Shown piece by piece: positions 5,716 through 12,902 of a stretch of DNA of 18,066 bases. The position numbers were made by a program, and so were the translations under genes. Origin of the DNA: Bacillota bacterium (lineage in GTDB: Bacteria; Bacillota; Clostridia; Oscillospirales; Acutalibacteraceae); the NCBI GenBank assembly GCA_023420245.1, contig JAEZWL010000013.1:1-18066 (forward strand). Reading direction: 5' to 3'. Positions within the stretch are counted from its first letter, which is position 1; every line of letters begins with the position of its first letter. The notes under the pieces were generated by a model. The model was not told where the DNA came from, ran no database searches, and saw only the letters and a list, made by a program, of their open reading frames with translations.

Positions 5716-6340
5716 TACCTTCTACTGAAGAAACTTGTTTCGTTGCTCCATTCAATTCATCTGTGCTGCCGTATCCGTATGCACATCCGATAGAAAGAAG
5801 CTGATGACGATATGCAATTTCAATATCCAGCCATCGATCGCCTATGACTATGCATCTTCCGGAAAGCTCCTGCAAAATTGATTCGGCAATCTGCCATTTT
5901 GGAGCAAAATTGAAATCTTCCGTACAGTAAAAGGCCGAAAAATATCGTTCCATTCTAAACTGTTCCCGGTGTGCCTGCATATAGCTGCGTTTGCAGTTGC
6001 TAAGGAAGATGAGATTGTGTCCTGCGGATTTTAATTGCCGCAGGACAGTTTCCGCACCGGAATACAGCTTTGCTTTCCCCGCCAAGGTTAAGCGTATCAT
6101 TTCGTCTCCAATAATCCCGCTACACAAATCTTTTTCCGGCTGCGGCAGCTCAGGTAGAAAGTTTTCCCACATATCTTTGGCGGAGAAGCCCAGCCATCTA
6201 CTGATTTCAGTATCAGAGAACTCTTTGTCCGGAGCCAGACCCTTCCGCACAAGATGTGAATAGCCAAGACGGAAAGCGGGAGCGTAAATACAGAGGCTTT
6301 CGTGTAAAGTGCCGTCATAATCGAAAATCAAATTTGCCAT
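5690..6340 (-). CDS. HAD-family phosphatase of the riboflavin operon
   Basis: The 216-residue protein carries all four haloacid-dehalogenase motifs: FDYDGTL with D7 and D9, FLSNCK with S114, a lysine near 148 (APKWQ), and GDRWLDIE with D168 and D172. A helical cap lies between motifs I and II, as in phosphoglycolate-phosphatase-like members. Its ATG begins one base after the ribH stop (TGA-T-ATG), so it is almost surely co-transcribed and coupled. Riboflavin synthesis needs a phosphatase that dephosphorylates 5-amino-6-(5-phosphoribitylamino)uracil, a step done by HAD enzymes such as YcsE or YigB elsewhere, and none of the other four rib genes supplies it. That role is inferred from context. 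The stop codon lies inside the DUF4314 repeat. Confidence 0.85.
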   Translation of the reverse strand: MANLIFDYDGTLHESLCIYAPAFRLGYSHLVRKGLAPDKEFSDTEISRWLGFSAKDMWENFLPELPQPEKDLCSGIIGDEMIRLTLAGKAKLYSGAETVLRQLKSAGHNLIFLSNCKRSYMQAHREQFRMERYFSAFYCTEDFNFAPKWQIAESILQELSGRCIVIGDRWLDIEIAYRHQLLSIGCAYGYGSTDELNGATKQVSSVEGIIDAVAQF

Positions 6341-6341
6341 A

Positions 6342-6809
6342 TCAGGCTTGTATCTCTCGAATCAGATTTACCATTTCAATGGCACCAACCGCACAATCAA
6401 ATCCCTTGTTGCCAGCTTTCGTGCCGGCCCGCTCAATTGCTTGCTCAATGTTCTCCGTTGTCAATACACCGAACATCACCGGAATATCACTGCTCAGGGA
6501 TACATGCGCAATGCCCTTTGAAACCTCACTGCACACATAATCGTAGTGGCTTGTGCTGCCGCGAATCACAGCGCCAAGGCAGATGACCGCATCATATTTC
6601 CCGCTTTTCGCCATTTTGGAAGCAATGAGCGGTATTTCAAAGGCGCCGGGCACCCACGCAACGTCAATTTGATCCTCACTGACCTCATGACGTTTCAGCC
6701 CGTCAAGAGCACCGCCCAGCAGCTTGCTCGTGATAAATTCATTAAACCGTGCGGCAACAATACCAACCCGAATGTCCTTAGATACAAGCTTTCCTTCGAA
6801 AGTGGTCAT
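6342..6809 (-). CDS. ribH: 6,7-dimethyl-8-ribityllumazine synthase
   Basis: This 155-residue enzyme condenses the ribitylamino-pyrimidinedione with 3,4-dihydroxy-2-butanone 4-phosphate to form lumazine. Family marks are RVGIVAARFNEFIT at residues 14-27, WVPGAFEIP at 52-60, and CLGAVIRGSTSHYDYVC at 77-93, which contains the active-site His88 and the phosphate-binding region. The length is standard. The start ATG has GGGAG about 8 bases upstream. It follows ribAB with a gap of about 20 bases and is directly followed by the HAD gene. Confidence 0.97.
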   Translation of the reverse strand: MTTFEGKLVSKDIRVGIVAARFNEFITSKLLGGALDGLKRHEVSEDQIDVAWVPGAFEIPLIASKMAKSGKYDAVICLGAVIRGSTSHYDYVCSEVSKGIAHVSLSSDIPVMFGVLTTENIEQAIERAGTKAGNKGFDCAVGAIEMVNLIREIQA

Positions 6810-6830
6810 AATTAGAATCTCCCTTTTAAT

Positions 6831-8030
6831 TTAGTAATGTAAGATGTGACCCATTTTTTTCTGTTTGGTTTTCAGATAAATTAAGTTGTAATCAGTGGCT
6901 TGCATTTCAATTGGAACACGCTCAATGATTTCCATGCCAAACCCGGAAAGCTGATAGACCTTATCCGGATTGTTGGTAAGCAAGCGCAGAGTCTTTGCGC
7001 CCAGATCGCGCAGAATCTGCGCGCCAACGAAATATTCCCTCATATCGCCCGGGAAGCCAAGTGCAAGATTAGCTTCCAGAGTATCCATGCCTTGATCCTG
7101 AAGCGCATAGGCGCGCAATTTATTAATGAGTCCAATACCGCGCCCCTCCTGACGCATGTAAAGCAGAATACCCCGACCCTCTTTTTCAATTTGCGTCATA
7201 GCTGCTGCAAACTGCTGCCCGCAGTCACAACGCGTGGAGCCAAACGCATCCCCGGTCAGGCACTCGGAATGAACGCGGCATAACAGATTTTCTCCATCGC
7301 CAATCGCACCCTTGACCAGCGCAACATGGTGTTCGCCGTTGAGCTTGTTAATGTATCCGTAAATCTTGAAATCACCGTATTTGGTGGGGAGAGCAGCTGA
7401 GGTAACCTGTTCAACCAGCTTTTCATTTCGTTTGCGGTATTCCTGCAGGTCTTTGATTGTAAGCATTTTAAGATTCCATTTTTGCGCCAGCTCCATTAGT
7501 TCTGACGTGCGCATCATGGTTCCATCCTCTCGCATAATCTCACAACAAAGGCCGCATTCCCTGAGCCCCGCCAGCCGCATCAAATCCACAGTTGCCTCGG
7601 TATGTCCGTTTCGCTCCAGTACGCCATTCTTTTTTGCACGCAGCGGAAACATATGACCGGGGTGTCGGAAATCCTCAGGCTTTGCGTCGTCTGTTACGCA
7701 TTTCATGGCGGTAACGCTGCGCTCTGCAGCTGAAATTCCGGTAGTGGTATCCACATGGTCGACGGATACCGTAAACGCTGTTTCGTGGTTATCCTTATTG
7801 TCGATGACCATTTGGGGAAATTGCAGCTTTTGGCAGAGCGCTTCGCTCATGGGCATACAAATCAGACCTTTTCCATGCATCGCCATAAAATTCACGTTTT
7901 TGGTGGTGGCAAACTCAGCGGCACAAATAAAGTCTCCTTCGTTTTCTCTGTCCTCATCGTCTGTAACCATAATGATTTTCCCAAGGCGAAGATCTTCTAA
8001 CGCCTCTTCGATTGTGCTGAATTCAAACAT
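6831..8030 (-). CDS. ribBA: Bifunctional DHBP synthase / GTP cyclohydrolase II
   Basis: The 399-residue fusion provides both entry reactions of riboflavin synthesis. Residues 1 to about 205 are 3,4-dihydroxy-2-butanone 4-phosphate synthase, with DDEDRENEGDF at 24-34 and HTEATVDLMRLAG at 143-155. Residues about 210-399 are GTP cyclohydrolase II: zinc ligands C257, C268 and C270 in SECLTGDAFGSTRCDCG, and RQEGRGIGL at 293-301, followed by LTNNPDK. The total length is usual for the fused form. A GGAGG site lies 8 bases before the ATG and overlaps the ribE stop region, so translation is likely coupled. The gene is also written ribAB. Confidence 0.97.
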   Translation of the reverse strand: MFEFSTIEEALEDLRLGKIIMVTDDEDRENEGDFICAAEFATTKNVNFMAMHGKGLICMPMSEALCQKLQFPQMVIDNKDNHETAFTVSVDHVDTTTGISAAERSVTAMKCVTDDAKPEDFRHPGHMFPLRAKKNGVLERNGHTEATVDLMRLAGLRECGLCCEIMREDGTMMRTSELMELAQKWNLKMLTIKDLQEYRKRNEKLVEQVTSAALPTKYGDFKIYGYINKLNGEHHVALVKGAIGDGENLLCRVHSECLTGDAFGSTRCDCGQQFAAAMTQIEKEGRGILLYMRQEGRGIGLINKLRAYALQDQGMDTLEANLALGFPGDMREYFVGAQILRDLGAKTLRLLTNNPDKVYQLSGFGMEIIERVPIEMQATDYNLIYLKTKQKKMGHILHY

Positions 8031-8041
8031 TTTGTTTCCTC

Positions 8042-8680
8042 CTAAAAGCCGTGTTCCGCAAGAAAACCGGCTGTAATATGATTGTTTTGCACTTCGTTTC
8101 CCATCAGGCGTTCTACATATTTCCCGATGCAGTCATTCTCTAAATTAACCGAATCCCCGACACGGCGGCTGGACAGCGTTGTCAGTGATGCTGTGTGCGG
8201 TATGATGGAAACGCTAAAACTGTCTTTGTTTACCCTCGCTACAGTCAGACTGATACCGTCAATGGCAATTGAACCTTTTTCAATGATGTACCGAAGAACC
8301 TGTAAGGATGTTTTGATTGTAAACCAAACGGCATTATCATCCTTGTGAATTTCAGAAACCGTACCGGTACCGTCGATATGCCCGGAAACAATGTGACCGC
8401 CGAATCTGCCGTTTGCCATCATGGCGCTTTCCAGATTAACAGGACTGCCTATCCGCAGCTTTCCAAGGGCAGAACGGTTTAGGGTTTCATGCATCACATC
8501 TGCGGTGAAACTGTTAGGGGAAATGGAGCTAGCCGTAAGACAGACACCGTTGACCGCGACGCTGTCGCCAAGGTGAATGTCTTGCATAATCTCCGATGCC
8601 TGAATGGACAGAACAGCGGAGCTTACACCTTTTTGTATGCCCTGTATTTTGCCGATTTCTTCTATGATTCCTGTAAACAC
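8042..8680 (-). CDS. ribE: Riboflavin synthase alpha subunit
   Basis: The 212-residue enzyme dismutates two lumazine molecules to riboflavin. It has the diagnostic start (M)FTGIIEEIG and the two internally repeated lumazine-binding domains, each with a signature: DSVAVNGVCLTA near residue 40 and GSIAIDGISLTV near residue 137. HIVSGHIDGTG lies between them. Translation begins at a GTG at 8680 with GAGGTGAT upstream, overlapping the last 19 bases of ribD. In Bacillus nomenclature the same gene is called ribE, in E. coli ribC. Confidence 0.95.
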   Translation of the reverse strand: MFTGIIEEIGKIQGIQKGVSSAVLSIQASEIMQDIHLGDSVAVNGVCLTASSISPNSFTADVMHETLNRSALGKLRIGSPVNLESAMMANGRFGGHIVSGHIDGTGTVSEIHKDDNAVWFTIKTSLQVLRYIIEKGSIAIDGISLTVARVNKDSFSVSIIPHTASLTTLSSRRVGDSVNLENDCIGKYVERLMGNEVQNNHITAGFLAEHGF

Positions 8681-9762
8681 CGAATCACCTCGCTTTCTAA
8701 TAAAATATCATCACCCATCTGTGTAATAACCGGTGCACCCAGCAAAAAAGCGTCCATTGGAGACTCAATACCCAGACCCTCTACCGGAGTTTTTCCGCTA
8801 CCGCCAAACAGCTTGGGTGCGATATATGCCTGTACCTTATTCACAATGCCGCTTTGCAGTGCCGACCAATTCAGTGTGCCGCCGCCTTCGAGCAAAAGGC
8901 TGTCAATCTGCTTTTCACCCAATCTTTGCATCAAGCTGTTTAAGTCGATTTGATTATTCTTTTGGGGCAGTACCATGATCTCGCAGCCTGCATCCAGATA
9001 TGGCCGATGCCTGTTTGTGTCTGTTGCCGCCGTAGCAATAAGAGTAGGGGCAGTATTGGCTGTTGTGACAATTCTTGCTTGTAAGGGTGTTCTCAAACCG
9101 GTGTCGCAGATGATGCGCAGGGGATTCCTGCCGTTCTCCAGCCGACAGGTCAGCATGGGGTCATCCGCAAGAACCGTACCTACCCCAACCATAATGGCTG
9201 AGTAGCGGTGCCGATCCTCATGCACACGCTGCCGTGCCTTCTCTCCGGTAATCCATTGAGATTTTCCAGTGTATGTGGCGATTTTCCCATCCATGGTCAT
9301 GGCATATTTCATGACCACATAGGGCATCTTGTTTTGAATATAGTAGAAAAAGCTTTCATTGAGTTTGTCGCATTCATCCTTTGCAACATGCTCTATGACC
9401 TCAATACCGTGAGAATGCAATATTGCAATACCTTTCCCCGCAACCAGCGGATTGGGGTCGGAAGACCCGACTACCACACGGCTGATGCCGCTTTCAATAA
9501 TTGCTTCCGTACAGGGAGGCGTTTTTCCATGATGACAGCAAGGCTCTAGCGTCACATAAAGCGTTGCGCCGACAGCTGATACCTGGCAGTCTGCAAGTGC
9601 GTTACGCTCGGCGTGAAGTTCGCCATATTTTTTGTGGTATCCCTGCCCGATCATCCTGCCATCCTTTACAATCACCGCTCCTACCATGGGGTTGGGGTTT
9701 ACCCACCCGCAGCCTTGCCTTGCAAGCTGAATTGCAAGGCGCATATATTCTGTATCATTCAT
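8662..9762 (-). CDS. ribD: Bifunctional pyrimidine deaminase/reductase
   Basis: The 366-residue protein deaminates and then reduces the GTP-derived pyrimidine. The N-terminal zinc deaminase domain (1 to about 145) has HAERNAL with H50 and E52, and PCCHHGKTPPC with C75 and C84 as the other zinc ligands. The C-terminal reductase domain contains VVMKYAMTMDGKIAT, GVGTVLADDPMLTCR and LLLEGGGTLN. It is the first gene of the operon. GGAGG lies 6-10 bases upstream of the ATG and just after the second leader terminator, so riboswitch control is direct. Confidence 0.97.
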   Translation of the reverse strand: MNDTEYMRLAIQLARQGCGWVNPNPMVGAVIVKDGRMIGQGYHKKYGELHAERNALADCQVSAVGATLYVTLEPCCHHGKTPPCTEAIIESGISRVVVGSSDPNPLVAGKGIAILHSHGIEVIEHVAKDECDKLNESFFYYIQNKMPYVVMKYAMTMDGKIATYTGKSQWITGEKARQRVHEDRHRYSAIMVGVGTVLADDPMLTCRLENGRNPLRIICDTGLRTPLQARIVTTANTAPTLIATAATDTNRHRPYLDAGCEIMVLPQKNNQIDLNSLMQRLGEKQIDSLLLEGGGTLNWSALQSGIVNKVQAYIAPKLFGGSGKTPVEGLGIESPMDAFLLGAPVITQMGDDILLESEVIRCLQES

Positions 9763-9776
9763 ACAGCACCTCCATA

Positions 9777-9819
9777 AAATGAAAGAATGCCTTGAACAAA
9801 AAGTTCAGGGCATTCTTTC
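9777..9819 (-). terminator. Leader terminator just before ribD
   Basis: On the minus strand GAAAGAATGCC pairs perfectly with GGCATTCTTTC, with a further TGAAC/GTTCA inner stem, and is followed by ATTTTAT. It ends four bases before the ribD ribosome site, the place where the expression platform of a transcriptional FMN riboswitch is expected. Confidence 0.75.
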
Positions 9820-9849
9820 TACCGCAGGCGTGAAACTATGCTTTTGCAA

Positions 9850-9883
9850 ATAAAAAGCTCTGGAATATAAAATATTCCAGAGC
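9850..9883 (-). terminator. First leader terminator after the FMN aptamer
   Basis: On the minus strand GCTCTGGAATA and its complement form a perfect 11-bp stem with a 5-base loop, followed by TTTTTAT. An alternative, longer pairing of 9836-9847 with 9882-9896 (CTATGC and TTTTGC with their complements) encloses it. Both leader terminators precede ribD. Confidence 0.7.
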
Positions 9884-9916
9884 AAAAATCGCATAGACAC
9901 AGAAAACTGTGGCTGT

Positions 9917-10025
9917 TATCTTCTTTCATCCAGACTGTACTGTCGGCCTCGGAATCTCACCGAATCAACCTTGCGGCTCGTGGGCTTTACCACCGGTAGG
10001 GAATTTCACCCTGCCCTGAAGATAT
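9917..10025 (-). promoter_or_regulatory. FMN riboswitch (RFN element)
   Basis: The minus strand holds the conserved RFN blocks in order: ATCTTCAGGGCAGGGTGAAA, TTCCCTACCGGTGGT, AAAGCCCACGAGC, GGTGAGATTCCGAGGCCGAC, AGTACAGTCTGGATGAAAG, and AAGAT closing the P1 stem. The aptamer binds FMN and, in this family, promotes termination ahead of rib genes. It lies 155 bases upstream of ribD and 15 bases or so downstream of the promoter. Confidence 0.96.
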
Positions 10026-10040
10026 TATTCAATTGATGTT

Positions 10041-10068
10041 ATTATACCACTTAATTTGTTTCTGTCAA
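10041..10068 (-). promoter_or_regulatory. Sigma-A promoter of the riboflavin operon
   Basis: On the minus strand TTGACA (10063-10068) and TATAAT (10041-10046) are both perfect, spaced 16 bases, just ahead of the FMN aptamer. Confidence 0.85.
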
Positions 10069-10069
10069 T

Positions 10070-10439
10070 TAGAAACTATTTATCAAAAAGTGTAAGAGAA
10101 TCAAAATAATCCGTACGGACGCGCATTGCACGTCATAAACATAATTGGCAACTCATTTGCCATCGAGTACTTTTGTGTAATCACAAATATTGCTGTATCA
10201 GTCCGAGTTAAGGGCACTGTCCGGAACGTGATCAGCGAAGGCGCAGGGGATGCTTCAAAAAAGCGACAGCCAGGTGATCAATAACGAAATTTTCACCCGG
10301 CGGTACAATTATGGAGCCGGAACATTTCTGGCTCACGCCCATCGGACTGTTCCTTGGAGTTATGGGCATGCTACAAGCATTTTTTGGGGATTGAAAAGGC
10401 GTATTGGGCAATAACGATTGATGATGATTCCTACTTGAT
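10070..10439. other. Intergenic stretch with remnant-like coding signals
   Basis: No complete gene is convincing in this 370-base gap. On the plus strand one frame is open from about 10093 to 10287 without a good start, and includes VRVKGTVRNVISEGAGDASK; a second frame from 10240 reads MLQKSDSQVINNEIFTRRYN and a third holds the 27-codon ORF at 10311. The changing frame suggests a decayed gene or unrelated small frames. A long minus-strand frame here has no ribosome site. Confidence 0.35.
10311..10394 (+). CDS. Possible 27-residue membrane peptide
   Basis: ATG at 10311 to TGA at 10392-10394 encodes MEPEHFWLTPIGLFLGVMGM then LQAFFGD, with a 16-residue hydrophobic stretch that could span a membrane. 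Only a weak GGCGG precedes it. It may instead be the end of a decayed longer gene, since the frame is open for another 11 codons upstream. I do not recognise it. Confidence 0.25.
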   Translation: MEPEHFWLTPIGLFLGVMGMLQAFFGD

Positions 10440-10967
10440 TTACATTTTTGCAATGATTTTTGACAATGTGCTTATATTGCGACTGGTAAATTTGTCTTTC
10501 ATATTCTTGCGACCGAGAATTTTTGAAAAGCCAGAATTAAGGGTAGCTCCTTTACGGCATTGCCAATAGAAACTGCCGCAACTGACCTTAGCATCTTCAT
10601 GTTCGGATGGCGTAATTTTCTTGAATTCTTCAAGCAGAATGGTTTCAAATTTGGGTTCGCAGACGAAGGCGTAAACGTGCAATTCGGGATTTTCTTTAAA
10701 GGGAACAGCTGATAACATAGCAGCTATTTCTTCTTTGGTTTTAATAAAAAGAAAAACACTGTCCTTGTAATGTTCAGAAAGCACTTGTTCTAAACAGAAA
10801 CGTAGCTCACTTTGTGGTCTGTCGGACTTAAAGACAATATTTCCTGTTGCCAAAACAGAAACAACACCGACAAACCCCGCGGTTTTGAGAATATCACAAG
10901 CTTCTGCCATTTTCATGGTTTTGCCGCCTATATTTACACCTCTTAAAAAGGCACAGTAAGTTTGCAT
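10440..10967 (-). CDS. DUF1697 family protein
   Basis: The 175-residue soluble protein begins MQTYCAFLRGVNIGGKTMKM, which is the highly characteristic N-terminus of DUF1697 (LRGVNVGG followed by K-M). The family features VLATGNIVFKS at about 40-50 and the C-terminal TSRNISTLSKI, corresponding to the usual T-x-RN-x(2)-T motif, are also present. Function is unknown for the family. GGAGG lies 7 bases before the ATG. It is a stand-alone gene on the minus strand with no recognised partner. Confidence 0.9.
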   Translation of the reverse strand: MQTYCAFLRGVNIGGKTMKMAEACDILKTAGFVGVVSVLATGNIVFKSDRPQSELRFCLEQVLSEHYKDSVFLFIKTKEEIAAMLSAVPFKENPELHVYAFVCEPKFETILLEEFKKITPSEHEDAKVSCGSFYWQCRKGATLNSGFSKILGRKNMKDKFTSRNISTLSKIIAKM

Positions 10968-11096
10968 TTGTTATCCTCCGATGAAGAGTCTTGATCAAAT
11001 TTATACTTGAGGATTTATTTCAGGTTTTGTGGAATTAATGAAAAACAAGTCGGTATGTAGACTCTCGCGTGTTGGTCTGGAGTATCGCCCATTTCC

Positions 11097-11318
11097 TCAC
11101 AGCTTAAACTCCTCGGCGTCATGAGATTTTAGAGGCGGCAGATTTTGCGGAATGCGCTTTAAGGGGTCATAGACAAAACGCCGGCAGCTTCCGTCCGGGT
11201 TTCGGTTACGCTTCAGTCTGCATACGCTGGCGCCGTCGTAGTCCGAGCCGTTTTGGCAGTATTCGCATTTTATTTCAATTTCGCTCCCGAAAAGCTTCGT
11301 TTTCTTTTTTCCGAACAT
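11097..11318 (-). CDS. Small Cys-containing hypothetical protein
   Basis: I use the ATG at 11318 (MFGKKKTKLFG), which has GAGGAAA about 7 bases upstream, rather than a start 63 bases further up without one. The 73-residue basic protein contains KCEYCQNG, CRLKRNRNPDGSCRRFVYDP and then LKRIPQNLPPL. The four cysteines (CxxC then two single Cys) could bind a metal. Similar small proteins with the FxYDPLKR-x-P tail are, from memory, common in clostridial genomes beside ylbJ, but without an assigned function. It follows ylbJ by about 90 bases on the same strand and may belong to its transcript; a TATAAT just past the ylbJ stop is an alternative promoter. Confidence 0.75.
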   Translation of the reverse strand: MFGKKKTKLFGSEIEIKCEYCQNGSDYDGASVCRLKRNRNPDGSCRRFVYDPLKRIPQNLPPLKSHDAEEFKL

Positions 11319-11408
11319 TACTTTTTTCCTCACAATGGTCAATAATATAAAATAGTTAAGAAATTTCTTCACCGCAGACAAGGCAGATTATTTGATTTAA
11401 TTATAGCA

Positions 11409-12467
11409 TTAGCTTCCTCTAAATTCCAGCTTTTCCGGCGAAAGGCTGAAAAGGAATATGGCGCATAAGGCAATCAGCGCTGCCGCTGCCGGAACAGAAC
11501 CGGAGAACTGGGCGGCGAGAGGAGCGGATGTGTTGTAAAATACGGGGGTGCTCAGCGGAAACTGCTGCACCAGTACGAGGGTAATCAGGGCGGACAGCCC
11601 CCCATGCAGAAAACGATAGAGCAGAAAATGCAACAGGTTGATACGGATTCCCGAAACAGAAGACAATACCTGGAAATGGACGCAGATTCCTCCCCAGCCG
11701 ATTGCAAAGGAGAGGGCGGTCAGCGGAGCGCCTGCTTTTGCCAGATCGGAGCTCCCGCCCGTGACTTCCAGTAAAGCGGAAAGCACGGTGGCACTGTGAG
11801 GCTCCGTGACCCATAAACGGAGCAGATTAATCAGTGACGCGAACAGGATGACAAAGCAGCACATATTCAGTGTCGCCCTTGCCGCGTCATAAGCGGAGGA
11901 AATCAGGGCGTCTGAAAAGCTTACCCTTCTGTCTTTTTTTCGCGCGGGCACGGTCGGTTCGCGTTTTGCCGGAATCGCACTGATAACGCTGAGTATGATC
12001 GAGCCAAGCAGCTGGGAAGCAAACAAAATCAGTCCGGCCTGCGGACTTTTGAGAAATCCGGTTCCCACCGCGCTGATGACAAATGCGGGTCCGGCATTTA
12101 CACAAAAGCTGAGCATCCGCGCCGCCTGACTTTCGCTGACCGCGCCGCTTTCAAAAAGAGCCTCCACACTTCTGGCTCCCGTCGGATATCCGCCGATGGC
12201 TGCCATCAAAATTGTGGCGGCAGTGCTTCCCGGCAGCTTCAAAATCGCGCGCGCCGGAGCTTCAAACAGTTTTCCGAGCTTTTCGGAAAGCCCGCTTTTT
12301 ACCACGAAAACCGAAAGCACCATAAAAGGATAGAGCGAGGGGACCAGAACCTGAAGGCAGTAGCCGATTCCGTTACGGGCGCCCTGTGTTGCGGCTGCGG
12401 GGAAGATCAGCAGGGAGCAGGCCGCTGCCATCACACCGCACAGTACCAGAATCTGCTTGATCCACAT
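11409..12467 (-). CDS. ylbJ: Sporulation integral membrane protein YlbJ
   Basis: I use the ATG at 12467 (MWIKQILVLC), preceded by GGGATGG; an in-frame ATG at 12521 has no ribosome site. The 352-residue protein has about eight membrane segments and the gate-like features of the nucleoside-recognition superfamily: VLVPSLYPFMVLSVFVVKSG, AAIGGYPTGARSVEALFESG, and CVNAGPAFVISAVGTGFL. The order and spacing match YlbJ, which in Bacillus is needed for resistant spores and is expressed in the mother cell under sigma-E. The substrate is unknown. The gene is divergent from yqfC, placing two sporulation loci back to back. Confidence 0.92.
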   Translation of the reverse strand: MWIKQILVLCGVMAAACSLLIFPAAATQGARNGIGYCLQVLVPSLYPFMVLSVFVVKSGLSEKLGKLFEAPARAILKLPGSTAATILMAAIGGYPTGARSVEALFESGAVSESQAARMLSFCVNAGPAFVISAVGTGFLKSPQAGLILFASQLLGSIILSVISAIPAKREPTVPARKKDRRVSFSDALISSAYDAARATLNMCCFVILFASLINLLRLWVTEPHSATVLSALLEVTGGSSDLAKAGAPLTALSFAIGWGGICVHFQVLSSVSGIRINLLHFLLYRFLHGGLSALITLVLVQQFPLSTPVFYNTSAPLAAQFSGSVPAAAALIALCAIFLFSLSPEKLEFRGS

Positions 12468-12544
12468 TAAAAAATCCCATCCCTTCCGTATTCCGCCGGA
12501 GATTAACCCCCTCGGCAGCATTTTATATATATGCCGCCGCGCGG

Positions 12545-12571
12545 ATATTTACGCCTCTTGCCGCATAGGCT
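12545..12571 (+). promoter_or_regulatory. Candidate sigma-E promoter for yqfC-yqfD
   Basis: ATATT (12545-12549) and CATAGGCT (12564-12571) are separated by 14 bases, close to the sigma-E pattern (ATATT, 14 bases, CATACA-T). It lies about 35 bases before the yqfC start. yqfCD is a sigma-E operon in Bacillus, so the match is expected, but it was made by eye. Confidence 0.5.
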
Positions 12572-12606
12572 TTATGTGACAAATATGATTGGGGCGGGGA
12601 TTGATT

Positions 12607-12858
12607 TTGAGCAAGAAAGTGAACATCCGGAGTCTGACAGCGCCGCTTAATATGCAGTCGCATATTGAGATCAATGGAAACACGGAAGTGGTCGCCGAAG
12701 GGTGCGGCGGAGTGCTGGAATACGGCACGGAGGTGGTAAGAATTAAGGCTGGGCGTTTTATTATTCGATTTACCGGACGGAATCTGGTTATAAAATGCCT
12801 GAATGAGGATTCCCTTGTTGTAAACGGATTCATAACCGGAATCGAGTTTTTGCAGTAG
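12607..12858 (+). CDS. yqfC: Sporulation protein YqfC
   Basis: The 83-residue protein begins at a TTG (12607) six bases after GGGGCGGGGA; other in-frame TTGs at 12589 and 12601 lie in or before that site. It has the YqfC pattern HIEINGNTEVVAEGCGGVLE, then a basic beta-rich segment (VRIKAGRFIIRFTG, NLVIKCL) ending in GFITGIEF, equivalent to the HGVEY end of the Bacillus protein. YqfC is a YabP-like protein made in the mother cell during sporulation; its function is unknown. It is followed after 44 bases by yqfD, as in other Firmicutes. Confidence 0.88.
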   Translation: MSKKVNIRSLTAPLNMQSHIEINGNTEVVAEGCGGVLEYGTEVVRIKAGRFIIRFTGRNLVIKCLNEDSLVVNGFITGIEFLQ

Positions 12859-12902
12859 TGATTTTTGCTTCTGATCAATCTGGATATGAATGGGGGGAGT
12901 AA

